Shown here: piece after piece, positions 36,200 to 45,822 of the stretch
Layout of the letters: every line of letters begins with the position of its first letter
Numbering within the stretch: position 1 is the stretch's first letter
NCBI RefSeq assembly: GCF_900115045.1
Contig: NZ_FOVC01000010.1
Coordinates: forward strand, 67,443 to 131,442
Direction of reading: 5' to 3'
Origin: Izhakiella capsodis
GTDB lineage: Bacteria > Pseudomonadota > Gammaproteobacteria > Enterobacterales > Enterobacteriaceae
DNA: 64,000 nt
Translations under genes and position numbers: made by a program
Notes under the pieces: model-generated
Seen by the model: the letters and a program-made list of their open reading frames with translations, nothing else
The model's database searches: none
Told to the model about the DNA's origin: nothing

Positions 36200-36856
36200 T
36201 CAAGCATAGCGATGAGTGCGCTTACTGAAAAAATTAATATTATATATTACCCAGCAGCTATATCGCTGAAGCGAAGGGTTTTGGTTTATGCAGGTTGCTA
36301 CCCGGTAAAAATGATGTTTACTGCGAAGATGGTGTTTGGTTATCAACTTCTTCTTGTAATTGTAGATGCTTTTCTCTGAGCAACCAAGAGTAATAGCTAT
36401 CTGTTCGTTTGTTAGCCCTTGTCCTGTCTGAACGAAAGTTATTTTTTCTCTTAATGAAAGTTTATGAAATTTTTTTCTATGTAAATTCTCTTTATTATGA
36501 AAATTGCATACATCTTTATGGAAAAACACATCGATTTTCTTAGTTGCGTCGAGCAGTAAGTTTTCAACGATATTTAATTCATTATCCGATTTGTTATTTC
36601 TGATGAATATGTTACGTTCGAAGGAGTTCTCGTTGTTAGAGAGTGTTTCTCCTTGCGTACGCGTGGCAATAATAGCGACGTCATCATAAATATAAATTTT
36701 CGTGTCATTACAATGTCTTATTTCGTAATTGCAGGGTCCTATGCCTTTAACGAAATCATCTTCATGAAATACCTGGGATATAATCTCACAGAGCCCTATT
36801 TTAAGAAAGTTATTATCCGTTTTTAGTATTATTTCTAACATAATGACCAGTGGCAT
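36200..36856 (-). CDS. LuxR-type helix-turn-helix regulator
   Basis: The 218-residue protein has an unassigned AT-rich N-terminal half and a LuxR-type HTH near residues 130-185 (KLSLREKITFVQTGQGLTNE, then IAITLGCSEKSIYNYKKKLI). This resembles RcsA/BglJ-type regulators without a phospho-acceptor domain. The ribosome binding site is poor, and MLEII at 36841 may be the true start. It lies upstream of nothing divergent but at the end of the T6SS minus arm, so T6SS control is possible. Confidence 0.65.
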   Translation of the reverse strand: MPLVIMLEIILKTDNNFLKIGLCEIISQVFHEDDFVKGIGPCNYEIRHCNDTKIYIYDDVAIIATRTQGETLSNNENSFERNIFIRNNKSDNELNIVENLLLDATKKIDVFFHKDVCNFHNKENLHRKKFHKLSLREKITFVQTGQGLTNEQIAITLGCSEKSIYNYKKKLITKHHLRSKHHFYRVATCINQNPSLQRYSCWVIYNINFFSKRTHRYA

Positions 36857-37001
36857 GTAGCGGGAGGAACATGATAATAATCGGTATAGAATCTGATAAA
36901 ATCATCTCTCCCGTTGAAAATGAGTTTTATATGAGATAAGTCAGCACCGGCGTTATATCCAATCGCCAACTATTTCTTTATAGTGTTAATGATTTCCTCA
37001 T

Positions 37002-37472
37002 TTATATGATTGGTGAGAAACTGTTAATTACACGAACATAGTGTTGCCGCTGATAGTCTGTGAATTCATTTTTTGTATTTAAGTTGAAAATTATTATCTC
37101 TCTTCCGTTTTCATTGTAAGTGCTATTTTTTGGCAGGCTTATAATTGACTGAACCTGCCTGATAATATCTCCATCGTTTAAGTATCGGTTAGCGATCTGG
37201 ATAACGGGCAGCTTTAATGGTCCAATTGCATCTTTAAGCAATTTTCCCTCAGGTTGAAATCCAGGAAGCTTATTCCTCAAATTTTCCATTTCAATCTCAC
37301 ACCAGTCTTCAACTGTTTGATCCTCTGCCAGCTCTGTCCGGTTAATAATAATCTGATACTCTTGATCATTTGGATCGCGAAACATCAGAATGTTTATGGT
37401 TCTGTCAAGAATCGGAGCGGTTGTTAAAAAGTTACCTTCATAAATATTGTAAGAATCCATGGTATTTTTCAT
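37002..37472 (-). CDS. EagR-type (DUF1795/DcrB-like) T6SS chaperone
   Basis: The 156-residue protein reads as a DUF1795 domain throughout: TINILMFRDPNDQEYQIIIN, an LPGF motif (NKLPGFQPEG) and a terminal VINSFSPI. EagR/EagT proteins wrap the membrane-spanning prePAAR regions of Rhs and related effectors before loading on VgrG. The ATG has a CAGGAG site. It is the last gene of the minus arm, five bases after the OmpA-domain gene. No cognate PAAR or Rhs effector lies beside it. Confidence 0.78.
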   Translation of the reverse strand: MKNTMDSYNIYEGNFLTTAPILDRTINILMFRDPNDQEYQIIINRTELAEDQTVEDWCEIEMENLRNKLPGFQPEGKLLKDAIGPLKLPVIQIANRYLNDGDIIRQVQSIISLPKNSTYNENGREIIIFNLNTKNEFTDYQRQHYVRVINSFSPII

Positions 37473-37477
37473 GATAA

Positions 37478-39112
37478 TTAACTCCTGTTTGTCATAATTT
37501 CTGGTGGTACTATAAGTATCTCAATGCGCCGATTATGCTGTCGTCCTGCCGGAGTACTATTGTTTGAAACTGGCTCAGAATCCCCGGCAGCACTGATTTT
37601 CAATCTTTGCGGAGCAATGTTTTTTTCTAGCAACCAATTGCGCACTGAAATAGCACGTTTTTTTGATAGTAAGAGGTTGTAATCCGAACGTCCGGTGTCA
37701 TCTGAGTGTCCGACAATCAGCAAATTATTATTGGGATACTTCCTGGCAAGCATAAGTATGTTTTTTAACTGTTTGGCTGCAGCTGGAAGTAACGCGGCGC
37801 TGCCGGAATTAAATATCTCTTGTGCTCCTGCTGTGCTTAGTACTGGTATCGATTTCAATTTCGTCATGAGACTCAGTAGCTGATTGGAATAACTAGATTC
37901 AGGAATAAAACTCCACTGAAGAGATAAAATGGATGATACCTGCTGTGACCTTCTCTGATATTCATTATCCAGATAGTTAATACGCTTTTCTAATCTATGT
38001 ATTGATAAATTATTTATTGCTGCGCAGCGTTGTAACAGTTGTTCAAAAGCCATGTTCTGTTGATATTCATATCTGGCATGACTGAACATTTTGACAGCAA
38101 GAAGAGTGGTAACTAATAAAATGCTCCAATATAGTTTAGGCAAGATAATTTGCGTTTTTTTTCTTACAATAACGGGCATTTTTTTTATGGGTATCGTGAC
38201 AGGAGGCAGTGGTGGGAGAGTAATACCCGTTCCCAGGGAAGGCAAAATGGCATATTGGCTTTCCAGCCAGTTTGACCATGCTCCATGACGCGTGAAGCCA
38301 TTACCATAGTCACATAGCAATATCTTATTAAGTTCTAAGGAAGAGCGTGAAAAGACATCTGATATCGCCTGGCTAATGCCGCTGACTTTAATCCAACCTA
38401 GCAGTGTCAATGTGACCACTTTTCTTTGGCTATGATTACAATCATTTGCCGCCCTGTTTTGGATGTGTAATTCAAGATCGTTAAGCGCCTGAGCAAAATT
38501 AGTCGATGTTCTGGGTTGAATAGCCAGATCATCACTCCACGTCGCATTATCCGGGGAGTGGCTGCGGCGTTCACTGCTAAGCCTTGTATAAATAGCAAAT
38601 GTGCAGGGAATACAGTGCGAAGTCAGCGTGCTTCTGAACCTCTCCTGCCAGGCGCGTATTTTTTTTATTGTCAGTTCAACAGTTTCACTATCATCAGGTA
38701 AAAAGGGAAAAAACGCATGGACAGGGGCGTTACTGGCATACTGATTCAAGTAGTTTAAGCGCTTCTCCAGCTCCTGCGGGGTTCCAATCTGTAACCAGGT
38801 TGCTGATCCGGCATAGCGGGCGTTATCTGTAGCGTCAGATTTGCTAAACCAGGTCGCAGCACAGGGTCCGATTAATAAGATAACGGGATTTTCTGGCTTA
38901 ACAGAAGATTCACTACATTGCTCGCTGATTTGTCGTTTACCGATTTGCAACTGATACTGACATTGAATCGCGATGGTCGCAACCATTGCAGTCAGCATCA
39001 GCGGTGTCATTACTTCCGGCATAAAATGCGGAAAAAGCAGACACAAAAAAAAGGTCAGAAGGGTAATAAAGGTTATCGCAATCAGTGCAATCAAAAAAAT
39101 TTTTTTCTTCAT
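37478..39112 (-). CDS. T6SS-associated OmpA-domain inner-membrane protein
   Basis: This protein of 544 residues starts MKKKIFLIALIAITFITLLT (ATG complement at 39110-39112, sharing bases with the upstream stop). Two hydrophobic N-terminal segments, a large polar domain and a central membrane helix (LYWSILLVTTLLAVKMF) are visible. The C-terminal peptidoglycan-binding domain has LLIVGHSDDTGRSDYNLLLS and GRQHNRRIEI. It may anchor the secretion complex to the cell wall together with the adjacent DotU-like protein. It is distinct from the canonical tssL at 55454. Confidence 0.75.
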   Translation of the reverse strand: MKKKIFLIALIAITFITLLTFFLCLLFPHFMPEVMTPLMLTAMVATIAIQCQYQLQIGKRQISEQCSESSVKPENPVILLIGPCAATWFSKSDATDNARYAGSATWLQIGTPQELEKRLNYLNQYASNAPVHAFFPFLPDDSETVELTIKKIRAWQERFRSTLTSHCIPCTFAIYTRLSSERRSHSPDNATWSDDLAIQPRTSTNFAQALNDLELHIQNRAANDCNHSQRKVVTLTLLGWIKVSGISQAISDVFSRSSLELNKILLCDYGNGFTRHGAWSNWLESQYAILPSLGTGITLPPLPPVTIPIKKMPVIVRKKTQIILPKLYWSILLVTTLLAVKMFSHARYEYQQNMAFEQLLQRCAAINNLSIHRLEKRINYLDNEYQRRSQQVSSILSLQWSFIPESSYSNQLLSLMTKLKSIPVLSTAGAQEIFNSGSAALLPAAAKQLKNILMLARKYPNNNLLIVGHSDDTGRSDYNLLLSKKRAISVRNWLLEKNIAPQRLKISAAGDSEPVSNNSTPAGRQHNRRIEILIVPPEIMTNRS

Positions 39113-39738
39113 CAAATACTCTCTCGCAGAAAGTACCAACAGCTAAGCCACAGTATTATTAATAACAGAATGGACGCTGAAATTTGGGCGAGAAAGGGAA
39201 GCCAGAAACGACATTTTTCAGTTGTTTCCTCATAGCTGATTTCTTGCTTACTGATGGTAGTTTCACATTCGCTGCCCTGAACATAGTTCGGATCTGCGTA
39301 TCCGTTCAGTGCATCCGCTGTTGACATGTACATCTGCTGTATTTTTCTATCGTTAAACTGAATCGGTGCAAGGGTTATTAGCTGTACGGCATAATGTGCT
39401 ATCTCAAATGTTTCGATATTAAAAACAGCAGCAGCATGGCTTCTATCAAACAAAATTTCGTTGTTGTAGCCGTAAAATATATGCTCAAGCTCATAACCGT
39501 CCCATTTTATGCCTTGAGGCATTAAGTTTTTTTTTGTCTGAATGTCGATAACGAGACAGATTAAACGCTGCAGTGCATCTACGGACTGCTCATTATGTCC
39601 ATGCATTCTTAAAGCATCGCTCAGCTTCTCTATGCGTTTATTTATCTGATACTGAAACTCAAGTAATGAAGGAATCACACCATCGATGGTGATTAACGTC
39701 AATGTAGCCGTGATTTCGTCAAAGTATTCCTTATTCAC
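39112..39738 (-). CDS. Short DotU/TssL-like inner-membrane protein
   Basis: The 208 residues end in a single membrane helix (FLAQISASILLLIILWLSCW) after a cytoplasmic helical domain. Its pattern (ALQRLICLVIDIQTKKN, then KWDGYELEHIFYGYNNEILF and FNDRK) follows the DotU fold loosely, with the usual DE of ALCALIDEA replaced. It overlaps the OmpA-domain gene by a TGATG and the glycosyltransferase by four bases, so the three are translated together. It may be a divergent second TssL. Confidence 0.55.
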   Translation of the reverse strand: MNKEYFDEITATLTLITIDGVIPSLLEFQYQINKRIEKLSDALRMHGHNEQSVDALQRLICLVIDIQTKKNLMPQGIKWDGYELEHIFYGYNNEILFDRSHAAAVFNIETFEIAHYAVQLITLAPIQFNDRKIQQMYMSTADALNGYADPNYVQGSECETTISKQEISYEETTEKCRFWLPFLAQISASILLLIILWLSCWYFLRESI

Positions 39739-41060
39739 CAGGATTTCTCCAGTACAGATCCCCAGCCTGTTTTATTCCGGTATGGGCATAACCGAATAAA
39801 TGTTACTGGGTTTGATTGAGAGGTAGTGAATCGGAGATCCAGCGTGATAATGTTGCTATCCGACTGCTCAGGGCCCCTTTGCAGAGCGTTTGGTAGCATG
39901 TTGTTGATAGCAAGCGGCGTATTATCGACGGCGTATATACTTATCTGCCACCAGACAACATCCGGATCATTAATATTTATCTCATCATGATCCAGACGCA
40001 GTTTTTTTTCATGAAAAAAACGCAATGACGCCAGCCATTGATCATCATTATCGGGAAGGTTCTCAAACCAGCTAACTGAATCCGGTGGCAGAATTGTCGG
40101 ATGAATAGTCAGTTGGTTAAAATTGACACCAATACGATATTGATATTCCTGTAGCGTTCGTTGGGTGGCGTTATTATTAGCTTGGTTCTTATCTATCGTT
40201 AGCTGATTCAGCACATGGCGTTTGGCCGCTTTATCTCTTTCCCACCAGGCATTACTGACTATCCCGGCGCTTTTGGCGTCATTGGTGTGATCCTGCCAAA
40301 TTTTGGGTGCATCACTACGGGTATAAAAGTGCCATAAAAGAACGCGATGAGGAGACCAGATATCATAGCCCTGAAGCCAGGCCCGGGCAGACATTGAAAT
40401 TTCTTCTCCCATGAAAAAGATGTTTGGGTCATTGGGCACACGGCTGGCAAAATGGCCATCAGCAAAAATAAAGCCTGCCGCGAGATAGCCACAACGCTGC
40501 GGACTGCTGGCGCTGAAAGGTTTTGATGACAGGCTAAGGATACCCTCATCAGTGAAGCCATTGAATATCAAACGGCTGACGAAATCTTTACGAACCTCGT
40601 TGACTCCCGGGATATATCCCGGCGGGTAGCTAGAGAGAACAGGCCATTGGCTGAATTGACGAAGCGATCCCAACATACTGATCATTTCACTATCCCAGTG
40701 CAGGATAAAACGACAGTGGGAGTCAATTTGCATAAAGTAATCCTGCTGATCATAACAGGTGTCCAGCAGATGGCGTGCCCAGCAGGCCCCCTCACTTTTC
40801 AGATAGTGAACATTGATGATTTTTACTGACGCGCCCAGCCAGCGGAAAAGATAGCATGGGAACTGCTTATGAGTCGTGCTATCGATAAGTATCATCCCTG
40901 CGTCAATAAAGGGTTGTATATCCAGCTCTGCTTGCAGGCATACAGCAATATTCAGACGATTTGCGTACTGAGCGTGCTGGATTAAATCTTGTAGAGTAGG
41001 GAGTAACTCTGGATCGCGATAGCTGGCGATACTGATGAATAGCGTTTCTTCTGCGGCCAT
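39735..41060 (-). CDS. GT60-like (GlcNAc-type) glycosyltransferase in the T6SS operon
   Basis: The 441-residue protein starts MAAEETLFISIASYRDPELL and holds a DxH-type motif in MQIDSHCRFILHWDSE. It then has GYLAAGFIFADGHFA, FFMGEEISMSARAWLQGYDI and VLLWHFYTRSDAP. These match the GlcNAc family (PF11397, related to the Skp1 prolyl-hydroxyl GlcNAc transferase, CAZy GT60). No signal peptide or membrane helix is seen, so it acts in the cytoplasm. The C-terminal 140 residues are a beta-rich domain of unknown role. Tight overlap with T6SS genes suggests it modifies a secretion component or effector. Confidence 0.75.
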   Translation of the reverse strand: MAAEETLFISIASYRDPELLPTLQDLIQHAQYANRLNIAVCLQAELDIQPFIDAGMILIDSTTHKQFPCYLFRWLGASVKIINVHYLKSEGACWARHLLDTCYDQQDYFMQIDSHCRFILHWDSEMISMLGSLRQFSQWPVLSSYPPGYIPGVNEVRKDFVSRLIFNGFTDEGILSLSSKPFSASSPQRCGYLAAGFIFADGHFASRVPNDPNIFFMGEEISMSARAWLQGYDIWSPHRVLLWHFYTRSDAPKIWQDHTNDAKSAGIVSNAWWERDKAAKRHVLNQLTIDKNQANNNATQRTLQEYQYRIGVNFNQLTIHPTILPPDSVSWFENLPDNDDQWLASLRFFHEKKLRLDHDEININDPDVVWWQISIYAVDNTPLAINNMLPNALQRGPEQSDSNIITLDLRFTTSQSNPVTFIRLCPYRNKTGWGSVLEKSW

Positions 41061-41092
41061 AATATTTCCATGTCAAAAAAGAGAATCAATCC

Positions 41093-41791
41093 TTAATTCA
41101 ACTGCAAAATTATTTCTGCGCTTGTGGAAAATTGACCCATGGCTGGCATCTCTGGTGCCGGGCCTTTTAACAGTGTGGCCGTCCATTTAAATTGAGCCGG
41201 TATACTATTACTGTGTCCCTCTATTACTTCGGAACTCGTGCCGTCAACATGCATCAGAGATCCGTTGCTATCATCAATACGAATTTTGAGTCTGTCCATA
41301 TTTCCCGCGCTATCTGCAACCTGAATATATTTATTATCACTGGTTGGTGTGGGGGTCGTTAATTTCGCTGTTGCAGAATAGCTACCGTAATCAGTTTTAC
41401 ATGACATTACGAAATTAAGGGGTCTGCTGACACCTTTTATGAGGCCAGCTGAAGATACCGCATTAAAGTCGACGTTTTCTCCCCCATCAATCTGACAAAC
41501 CGGCGTGCTGATAATACGGCGAAAAGGAGGCGAGATATTTTTGCCATTGACATCGTCATGGTCGCAAATAAAGCTTACCCGCTCGCGGCGAGAAAAGTCT
41601 CTTACGGCGATGGATTTAGAGAGATCGGCTGATGCATCGGCGTCAATCCGGGGGGTAAAGGCCGGATGTTGTAGTCTGTTAAGGGCTCCTGATGGCGGCT
41701 TGGTATCCAGTACGCATTTTGCCATTACCGACTCCATACTCAGCATCGTGATCATCAAGAATATTGCATGCCTTTTTTTCAACATAATCAC
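41093..41791 (-). CDS. Exported fimbrial-subunit-like protein
   Basis: The 232-residue precursor has a signal peptide ending SMESVMA before KCVLD. The mature part has several cysteines (CVLD, FICDHD, PVCQIDG, MSCKTDYG). Its final strand FSTSAEIILQLN resembles the C-terminus of chaperone-usher fimbrial subunits. It overlaps tssA by four bases, so it belongs to the T6SS minus operon. A role in the T6SS is unknown; the broken chaperone at 49063 may have been its partner. Confidence 0.55.
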   Translation of the reverse strand: MIMLKKRHAIFLMITMLSMESVMAKCVLDTKPPSGALNRLQHPAFTPRIDADASADLSKSIAVRDFSRRERVSFICDHDDVNGKNISPPFRRIISTPVCQIDGGENVDFNAVSSAGLIKGVSRPLNFVMSCKTDYGSYSATAKLTTPTPTSDNKYIQVADSAGNMDRLKIRIDDSNGSLMHVDGTSSEVIEGHSNSIPAQFKWTATLLKGPAPEMPAMGQFSTSAEIILQLN

Positions 41792-42855
41792 TCCTGTGAT
41801 GCCGTCATTTTAGCGATAACTTCAGGCGGTAATAGCTGAAGTAGCTCAGTAAAGCTTTTACCAATGGTTTGTTCTGTGAATGCCAGTAAGGTAATGACCG
41901 GGCTGCTGGGTTCTGCCTGCGTAAACCAGGTGCGAACTTCACGTAAACGCTGTAGCGCCTCATTGCGGCTGGTTATTTTTTCTGTAAACCGTCCGGTTTT
42001 TTGTGGCGGCATTGGTAAAGTATCTGCCGGAATGGCCACGGGAATTTCCGGATTGCTGTCTACGGTTTTTGTTCGCGGTTCGGGTTCATCTGTCGCCTCC
42101 GCTGGCGGTGGATCTGAGGCAATATTTGAGGGCGACAAAAAGTAGCCAGACAAGGTAAGCAGGCGAGTGAGCTCGGGTGCGTCTTCTCCGGGCATCTGTT
42201 GTTGCAACATCTCTTTAAGCAAATGAGTGAGTTCAAATGTTTGCTTAAACAGTTGGATCAGCGGCTGGTCCTGGGTTTGCCACTCGTGTAATAAAAGTTG
42301 GCGTGTTTCTTCAGAGAGTGCGTCTTCGTCGCGTGGAGAGCTACTTGCACGCTCAATATCACGGATAGTGACATGTAATCCTGAAACGGTCGGTAGAGTT
42401 TGTTGCCGGATGTCGGCCAAAAATCCTTCGTTTGACTCCAGTTCGGCAAAAGCATTAGCGCGCATTATTGGCGTAAATTCTCCTTCATCCAGTAGCTGGG
42501 GATGAAGGTGTTCCGGCCAGGTGTTTAGCATCCATATCAGGGCTTTCAGACCTTCTGGCAAAGCGGAAAGCCCGATCTGACGTAAGCGGCAGCGCATCAA
42601 AATAATCACTAACCGTACGTCTATTGAACGCTGCAACAGTTTGAGAGCATTGCGTTCTGTCTCTGCCCAATTGACGGGTTCAACCGCTTCTACAAAATTG
42701 CCATATTCGGCGCCCAGTCGTGGTTGGATCTCTCTTTGCAGCAGAATGAAGTCTGGATCATACTCCAGGCTTTCACCGCAAGGCGGTGCCGTTGGTACGG
42801 TGTCTGTAACTGAACGATACCATCCCGGGCACTCGCTTATATTCAGCGCTGACAT
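41788..42855 (-). CDS. tssA: T6SS protein TssA
   Basis: TssA primes and caps sheath polymerisation at the baseplate. The 355-residue protein has the ImpA N-terminal domain with GESLEYDPDFILLQREIQPR and VNWAETERNALKLLQRSIDV, then LPEGLKALIWMLNTWPEHLH. A variable, Pro/Glu/Thr-rich middle and a short C-terminal helix region (ALQRLREVRTWFTQAEPSSP, SFTELLQLLPPEV) follow. It lies between tssG and the fimbrial-like gene in the minus operon. Confidence 0.9.
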   Translation of the reverse strand: MSALNISECPGWYRSVTDTVPTAPPCGESLEYDPDFILLQREIQPRLGAEYGNFVEAVEPVNWAETERNALKLLQRSIDVRLVIILMRCRLRQIGLSALPEGLKALIWMLNTWPEHLHPQLLDEGEFTPIMRANAFAELESNEGFLADIRQQTLPTVSGLHVTIRDIERASSSPRDEDALSEETRQLLLHEWQTQDQPLIQLFKQTFELTHLLKEMLQQQMPGEDAPELTRLLTLSGYFLSPSNIASDPPPAEATDEPEPRTKTVDSNPEIPVAIPADTLPMPPQKTGRFTEKITSRNEALQRLREVRTWFTQAEPSSPVITLLAFTEQTIGKSFTELLQLLPPEVIAKMTASQE

Positions 42856-42905
42856 CTGTTATTTCCTTATTTTTCCTGCTGGATATGACTAAGCGTTAAT
42901 GAACT

Positions 42906-43940
42906 TTATGCTGAGGACCGGCAATACATTTCCGGATCGAAACTCATGCCGGCCAGTGGCGTTGCATGGTCATAGCGTTCCAGCCAGCTGGTATATCCCA
43001 ATTGATGTATTTCCCCTAAGGTGGCACAGGGAACTTCATTTGCCTTCAGCAACAGCTTGACCTCCCAGGCATATTCAAATCCCACAAAGTTGCGCACCCA
43101 CTCGCGCAGCACGGGTAAATCCTGGCCCCAGGGACTGAAGCGCAGATACTGCTGTAAACTGAGCGGTCCAAAGATAAGCTGAAACTTATGCTGACGATCC
43201 TGTACCGTATCGCCGAGGATCGCGCCGTTACCCAGCATCAGACAGGCATCGCTGTTGCCGAGTTGGCTTTGGTCATTGGGTTGCAAAAAAATCCACTGAA
43301 CCGCGAACTCACTGATTTGCACGGGGACTTCAAAATAATAATGAAGTGCGCCAACCAGCCCTTCAGGGTTGCGGGCTTCACGTATCAGATGTGCAGAAGA
43401 AGCAAGGCGTGGATGTAACGGTAAATCGCTGGGCGGTAACTCTCTGGACTCCAGACCGACAAGGCTACCGACATAAAATGAAAATTTGTCTTCGGCCTGC
43501 CTGTCCAGTGATGCGGTGTCCTGTGAGAGAGACCAGGCGCGATAAAATTGTGACAGCGCGCGGTGATGGAAAATATCGACAAATTCATTCAGCGTATTGT
43601 CGTGGTTTTCACTGCGAGTATAGGCCAGTTCAGAAATGTGTAATGGCATTGCTCCCTGAGGGCCCCAGACACCTAATCCAAACAGATGCAAATTAATCTT
43701 GTCATTTTGCTGTGCGATATGCGCAATCTCACGGGGAGCGAACACCATATGGGCGGTCTGTCCAAGACGAAAACGCTCCTGCGATGGCAGCGCGGCAATG
43801 CCCGGCGTGGGTAATTCGGGCGTGCGGGCTGCAATCGCGCGCATGATGCTGATGAAACCGCTATTCCACGGCGAGTCTGGCTGATACCAGCTGCTAAGCC
43901 CCATCGGGAGTGCGGTCATGTCCTGTTCGGTATTGGCCAT
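42906..43940 (-). CDS. tssG: T6SS baseplate protein TssG
   Basis: TssG (VasB/ImpH) forms the baseplate wedge with TssE, TssF and TssK. From the ATG at 43940 it has 344 residues and typical text: FRLGQTAHMVFAPREIA, FGLGVWGPQGAMPLHISEL, FHHRALSQFYRAW and LPLHPRLASS. The start just before the tssF stop (43942) is preferred; the frame is open further upstream within tssF but that would be unusual. Confidence 0.92.
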   Translation of the reverse strand: MANTEQDMTALPMGLSSWYQPDSPWNSGFISIMRAIAARTPELPTPGIAALPSQERFRLGQTAHMVFAPREIAHIAQQNDKINLHLFGLGVWGPQGAMPLHISELAYTRSENHDNTLNEFVDIFHHRALSQFYRAWSLSQDTASLDRQAEDKFSFYVGSLVGLESRELPPSDLPLHPRLASSAHLIREARNPEGLVGALHYYFEVPVQISEFAVQWIFLQPNDQSQLGNSDACLMLGNGAILGDTVQDRQHKFQLIFGPLSLQQYLRFSPWGQDLPVLREWVRNFVGFEYAWEVKLLLKANEVPCATLGEIHQLGYTSWLERYDHATPLAGMSFDPEMYCRSSA

Positions 43941-43941
43941 T

Positions 43942-45822
43942 TTATAACACACCCCGTCGGCCAGGACGTGCTGGCCAGTGGGCAATTTTGCCACGTTGCA
44001 TTGAGATGAGTTCTGTTTCGGTGAAAACGTTAATAGCGGCATGACGGGCGATATAGTTCTCCATAATCATGCCAAATAGATAGGGGCTGACGCCGGAAAA
44101 GCCCTCCTCGTCCACGGTCAGAGTGCAACGGATACCCCGTCCGTAAATGAGTAAACCACTGCCGGGCAGGCGGCGGATCACCGGTTCGCTATGGCAGCCA
44201 ACCAGCGCGTTGATTTGGGCGTCAGATTCGTAATCGACTTTGCTGATAAACAGTCTCAGCATGTTGCGTAATGACTCACCACCCTGACTGTGCGTCATAT
44301 CGGATAACGGAAGATAATTGAAACTCAGCTGCCTTATGAGCCGCCATGCTGATTCTCCGGCAGCAAAGGGGGGTTGTGGCGTGCTCGGTTGAAAAACAAA
44401 CCGCGCGCTTTCAACCGGTGCAGAATCCAGTATGGTCAGTGAGAGGTTACCGCTGGCTGCAACTAACATCGGCAGATCCCGGTTTGTGACCTGTGCGTTA
44501 ATTGATAAATAACGGATATCACCGCTGTAAGGGGCCTCTTGCTGATCAACTAACGATATAAATACTTCTGTTCCTGCATATGAGGCGCGGGTGTCATATT
44601 TTCTGGTGTCGTTGTTACTGCGCCTTGCTTTACGGGTGATGGAAAAATAGCGGCCGAAGTTGCCGTTGTCACAATGACGCGTTTGATACAAAGGATTAAA
44701 TATCACCTGATTGCTGGTTTCGGCTTGCTGACCAAACACTCTGTCAACAGAGAAAACCTCGAAATCGAGAGGGCGACTATGATCCGGTACGATATGGAAC
44801 TCATTCAAGGCCCGGTTAATTTCGAGCTTGTCCAGCTGCCGTGGAAAAAGATTAATCACCGGGGTACAGTAAAGTAGAAAGTGTGAGGCCGAGATATGAC
44901 CAATCAAATTCTGCGTCAGCCTGTCAAGCAGAATAAGAATTTCCATTTCAGAAGAGTCATTGTGTTTAAGACTATCTTCAAGCTGTGTGATGGTAAAAAA
45001 ATAGAACTGCTGTCGACAGGAAAAATATTCCTGGATCAGGTTGTGTCCATGGAAAATATTCCATGTAACGGGGAGCACACCCTGGTCTGGAGCCAGACCT
45101 TCGAATGACAGAGCATCTTTACTAATAATATTATCTTTTACCTGATCACCTTGTCCTGCTCTTATTATTGTTGCTACATGCCCGGCATGAATAAGCTCAA
45201 AAATATGTGAAACTATTCTTTCATCGCCGCTGATATAAATTGGCAATCTGTTTAGTCCTTCAAGTTGAGAGAACTTCATATCACCATTTAACCTTAATTT
45301 AATCCGCAGTGCGCCTTTTAATTTGTTCGAATGAATATTATATTTTTCCATCTTAGGCATATCTGGCGGCAGCGAGCTTAAACGTGCCTCAACTATCTTC
45401 ATCGGCCATAACTGCACATCCTGACCACTTCGAAATTCGCAGCGTGTTACTTCATCTTTTATTATTGGCATAAAAAAAGGGCTATTTCTTGGTACAAGAT
45501 AGCCTTGTGTAAGATCACCCTCTTTAAGATTAGGCGTTAGCTGAACAACGCCCATTGACGGCGTGGGTGCAGTATAGTTCGGATAGACTATATCTAATAG
45601 TCGTTGAGTAAAAAGGGGAAACTCTGCATCCAGTTTGATTTGCGTTCTGGCTGACAGAAAACAAAATGACTCAATGAGTCGCTCGACAAAGGGATCTGCG
45701 GTTTCAAGGCCCCGCATGCCAAGACGCCCAGCTATTTTGGGATGTTTTTCAGCGAACTCACGTGCCATTTCACGCATAAACGTGAGCTCTTTATTATAGT
45801 AATCCAGAAAAATATTATTCAT
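43942..45822 (-). CDS. tssF: T6SS baseplate protein TssF
   Basis: TssF (VasA/ImpG) is the largest wedge protein. The 626 residues begin MNNIFLDYYNKELTFMREMA and continue REFAEKHPKIAGRLGM, with ADPFVERLIESFCFLSARTQ, all hallmarks of the family. The C-terminus holds LPGSGLLIYGRGIRCTLTVD. It is the first gene of the minus operon and is divergent from tssH. Confidence 0.94.
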   Translation of the reverse strand: MNNIFLDYYNKELTFMREMAREFAEKHPKIAGRLGMRGLETADPFVERLIESFCFLSARTQIKLDAEFPLFTQRLLDIVYPNYTAPTPSMGVVQLTPNLKEGDLTQGYLVPRNSPFFMPIIKDEVTRCEFRSGQDVQLWPMKIVEARLSSLPPDMPKMEKYNIHSNKLKGALRIKLRLNGDMKFSQLEGLNRLPIYISGDERIVSHIFELIHAGHVATIIRAGQGDQVKDNIISKDALSFEGLAPDQGVLPVTWNIFHGHNLIQEYFSCRQQFYFFTITQLEDSLKHNDSSEMEILILLDRLTQNLIGHISASHFLLYCTPVINLFPRQLDKLEINRALNEFHIVPDHSRPLDFEVFSVDRVFGQQAETSNQVIFNPLYQTRHCDNGNFGRYFSITRKARRSNNDTRKYDTRASYAGTEVFISLVDQQEAPYSGDIRYLSINAQVTNRDLPMLVAASGNLSLTILDSAPVESARFVFQPSTPQPPFAAGESAWRLIRQLSFNYLPLSDMTHSQGGESLRNMLRLFISKVDYESDAQINALVGCHSEPVIRRLPGSGLLIYGRGIRCTLTVDEEGFSGVSPYLFGMIMENYIARHAAINVFTETELISMQRGKIAHWPARPGRRGVL

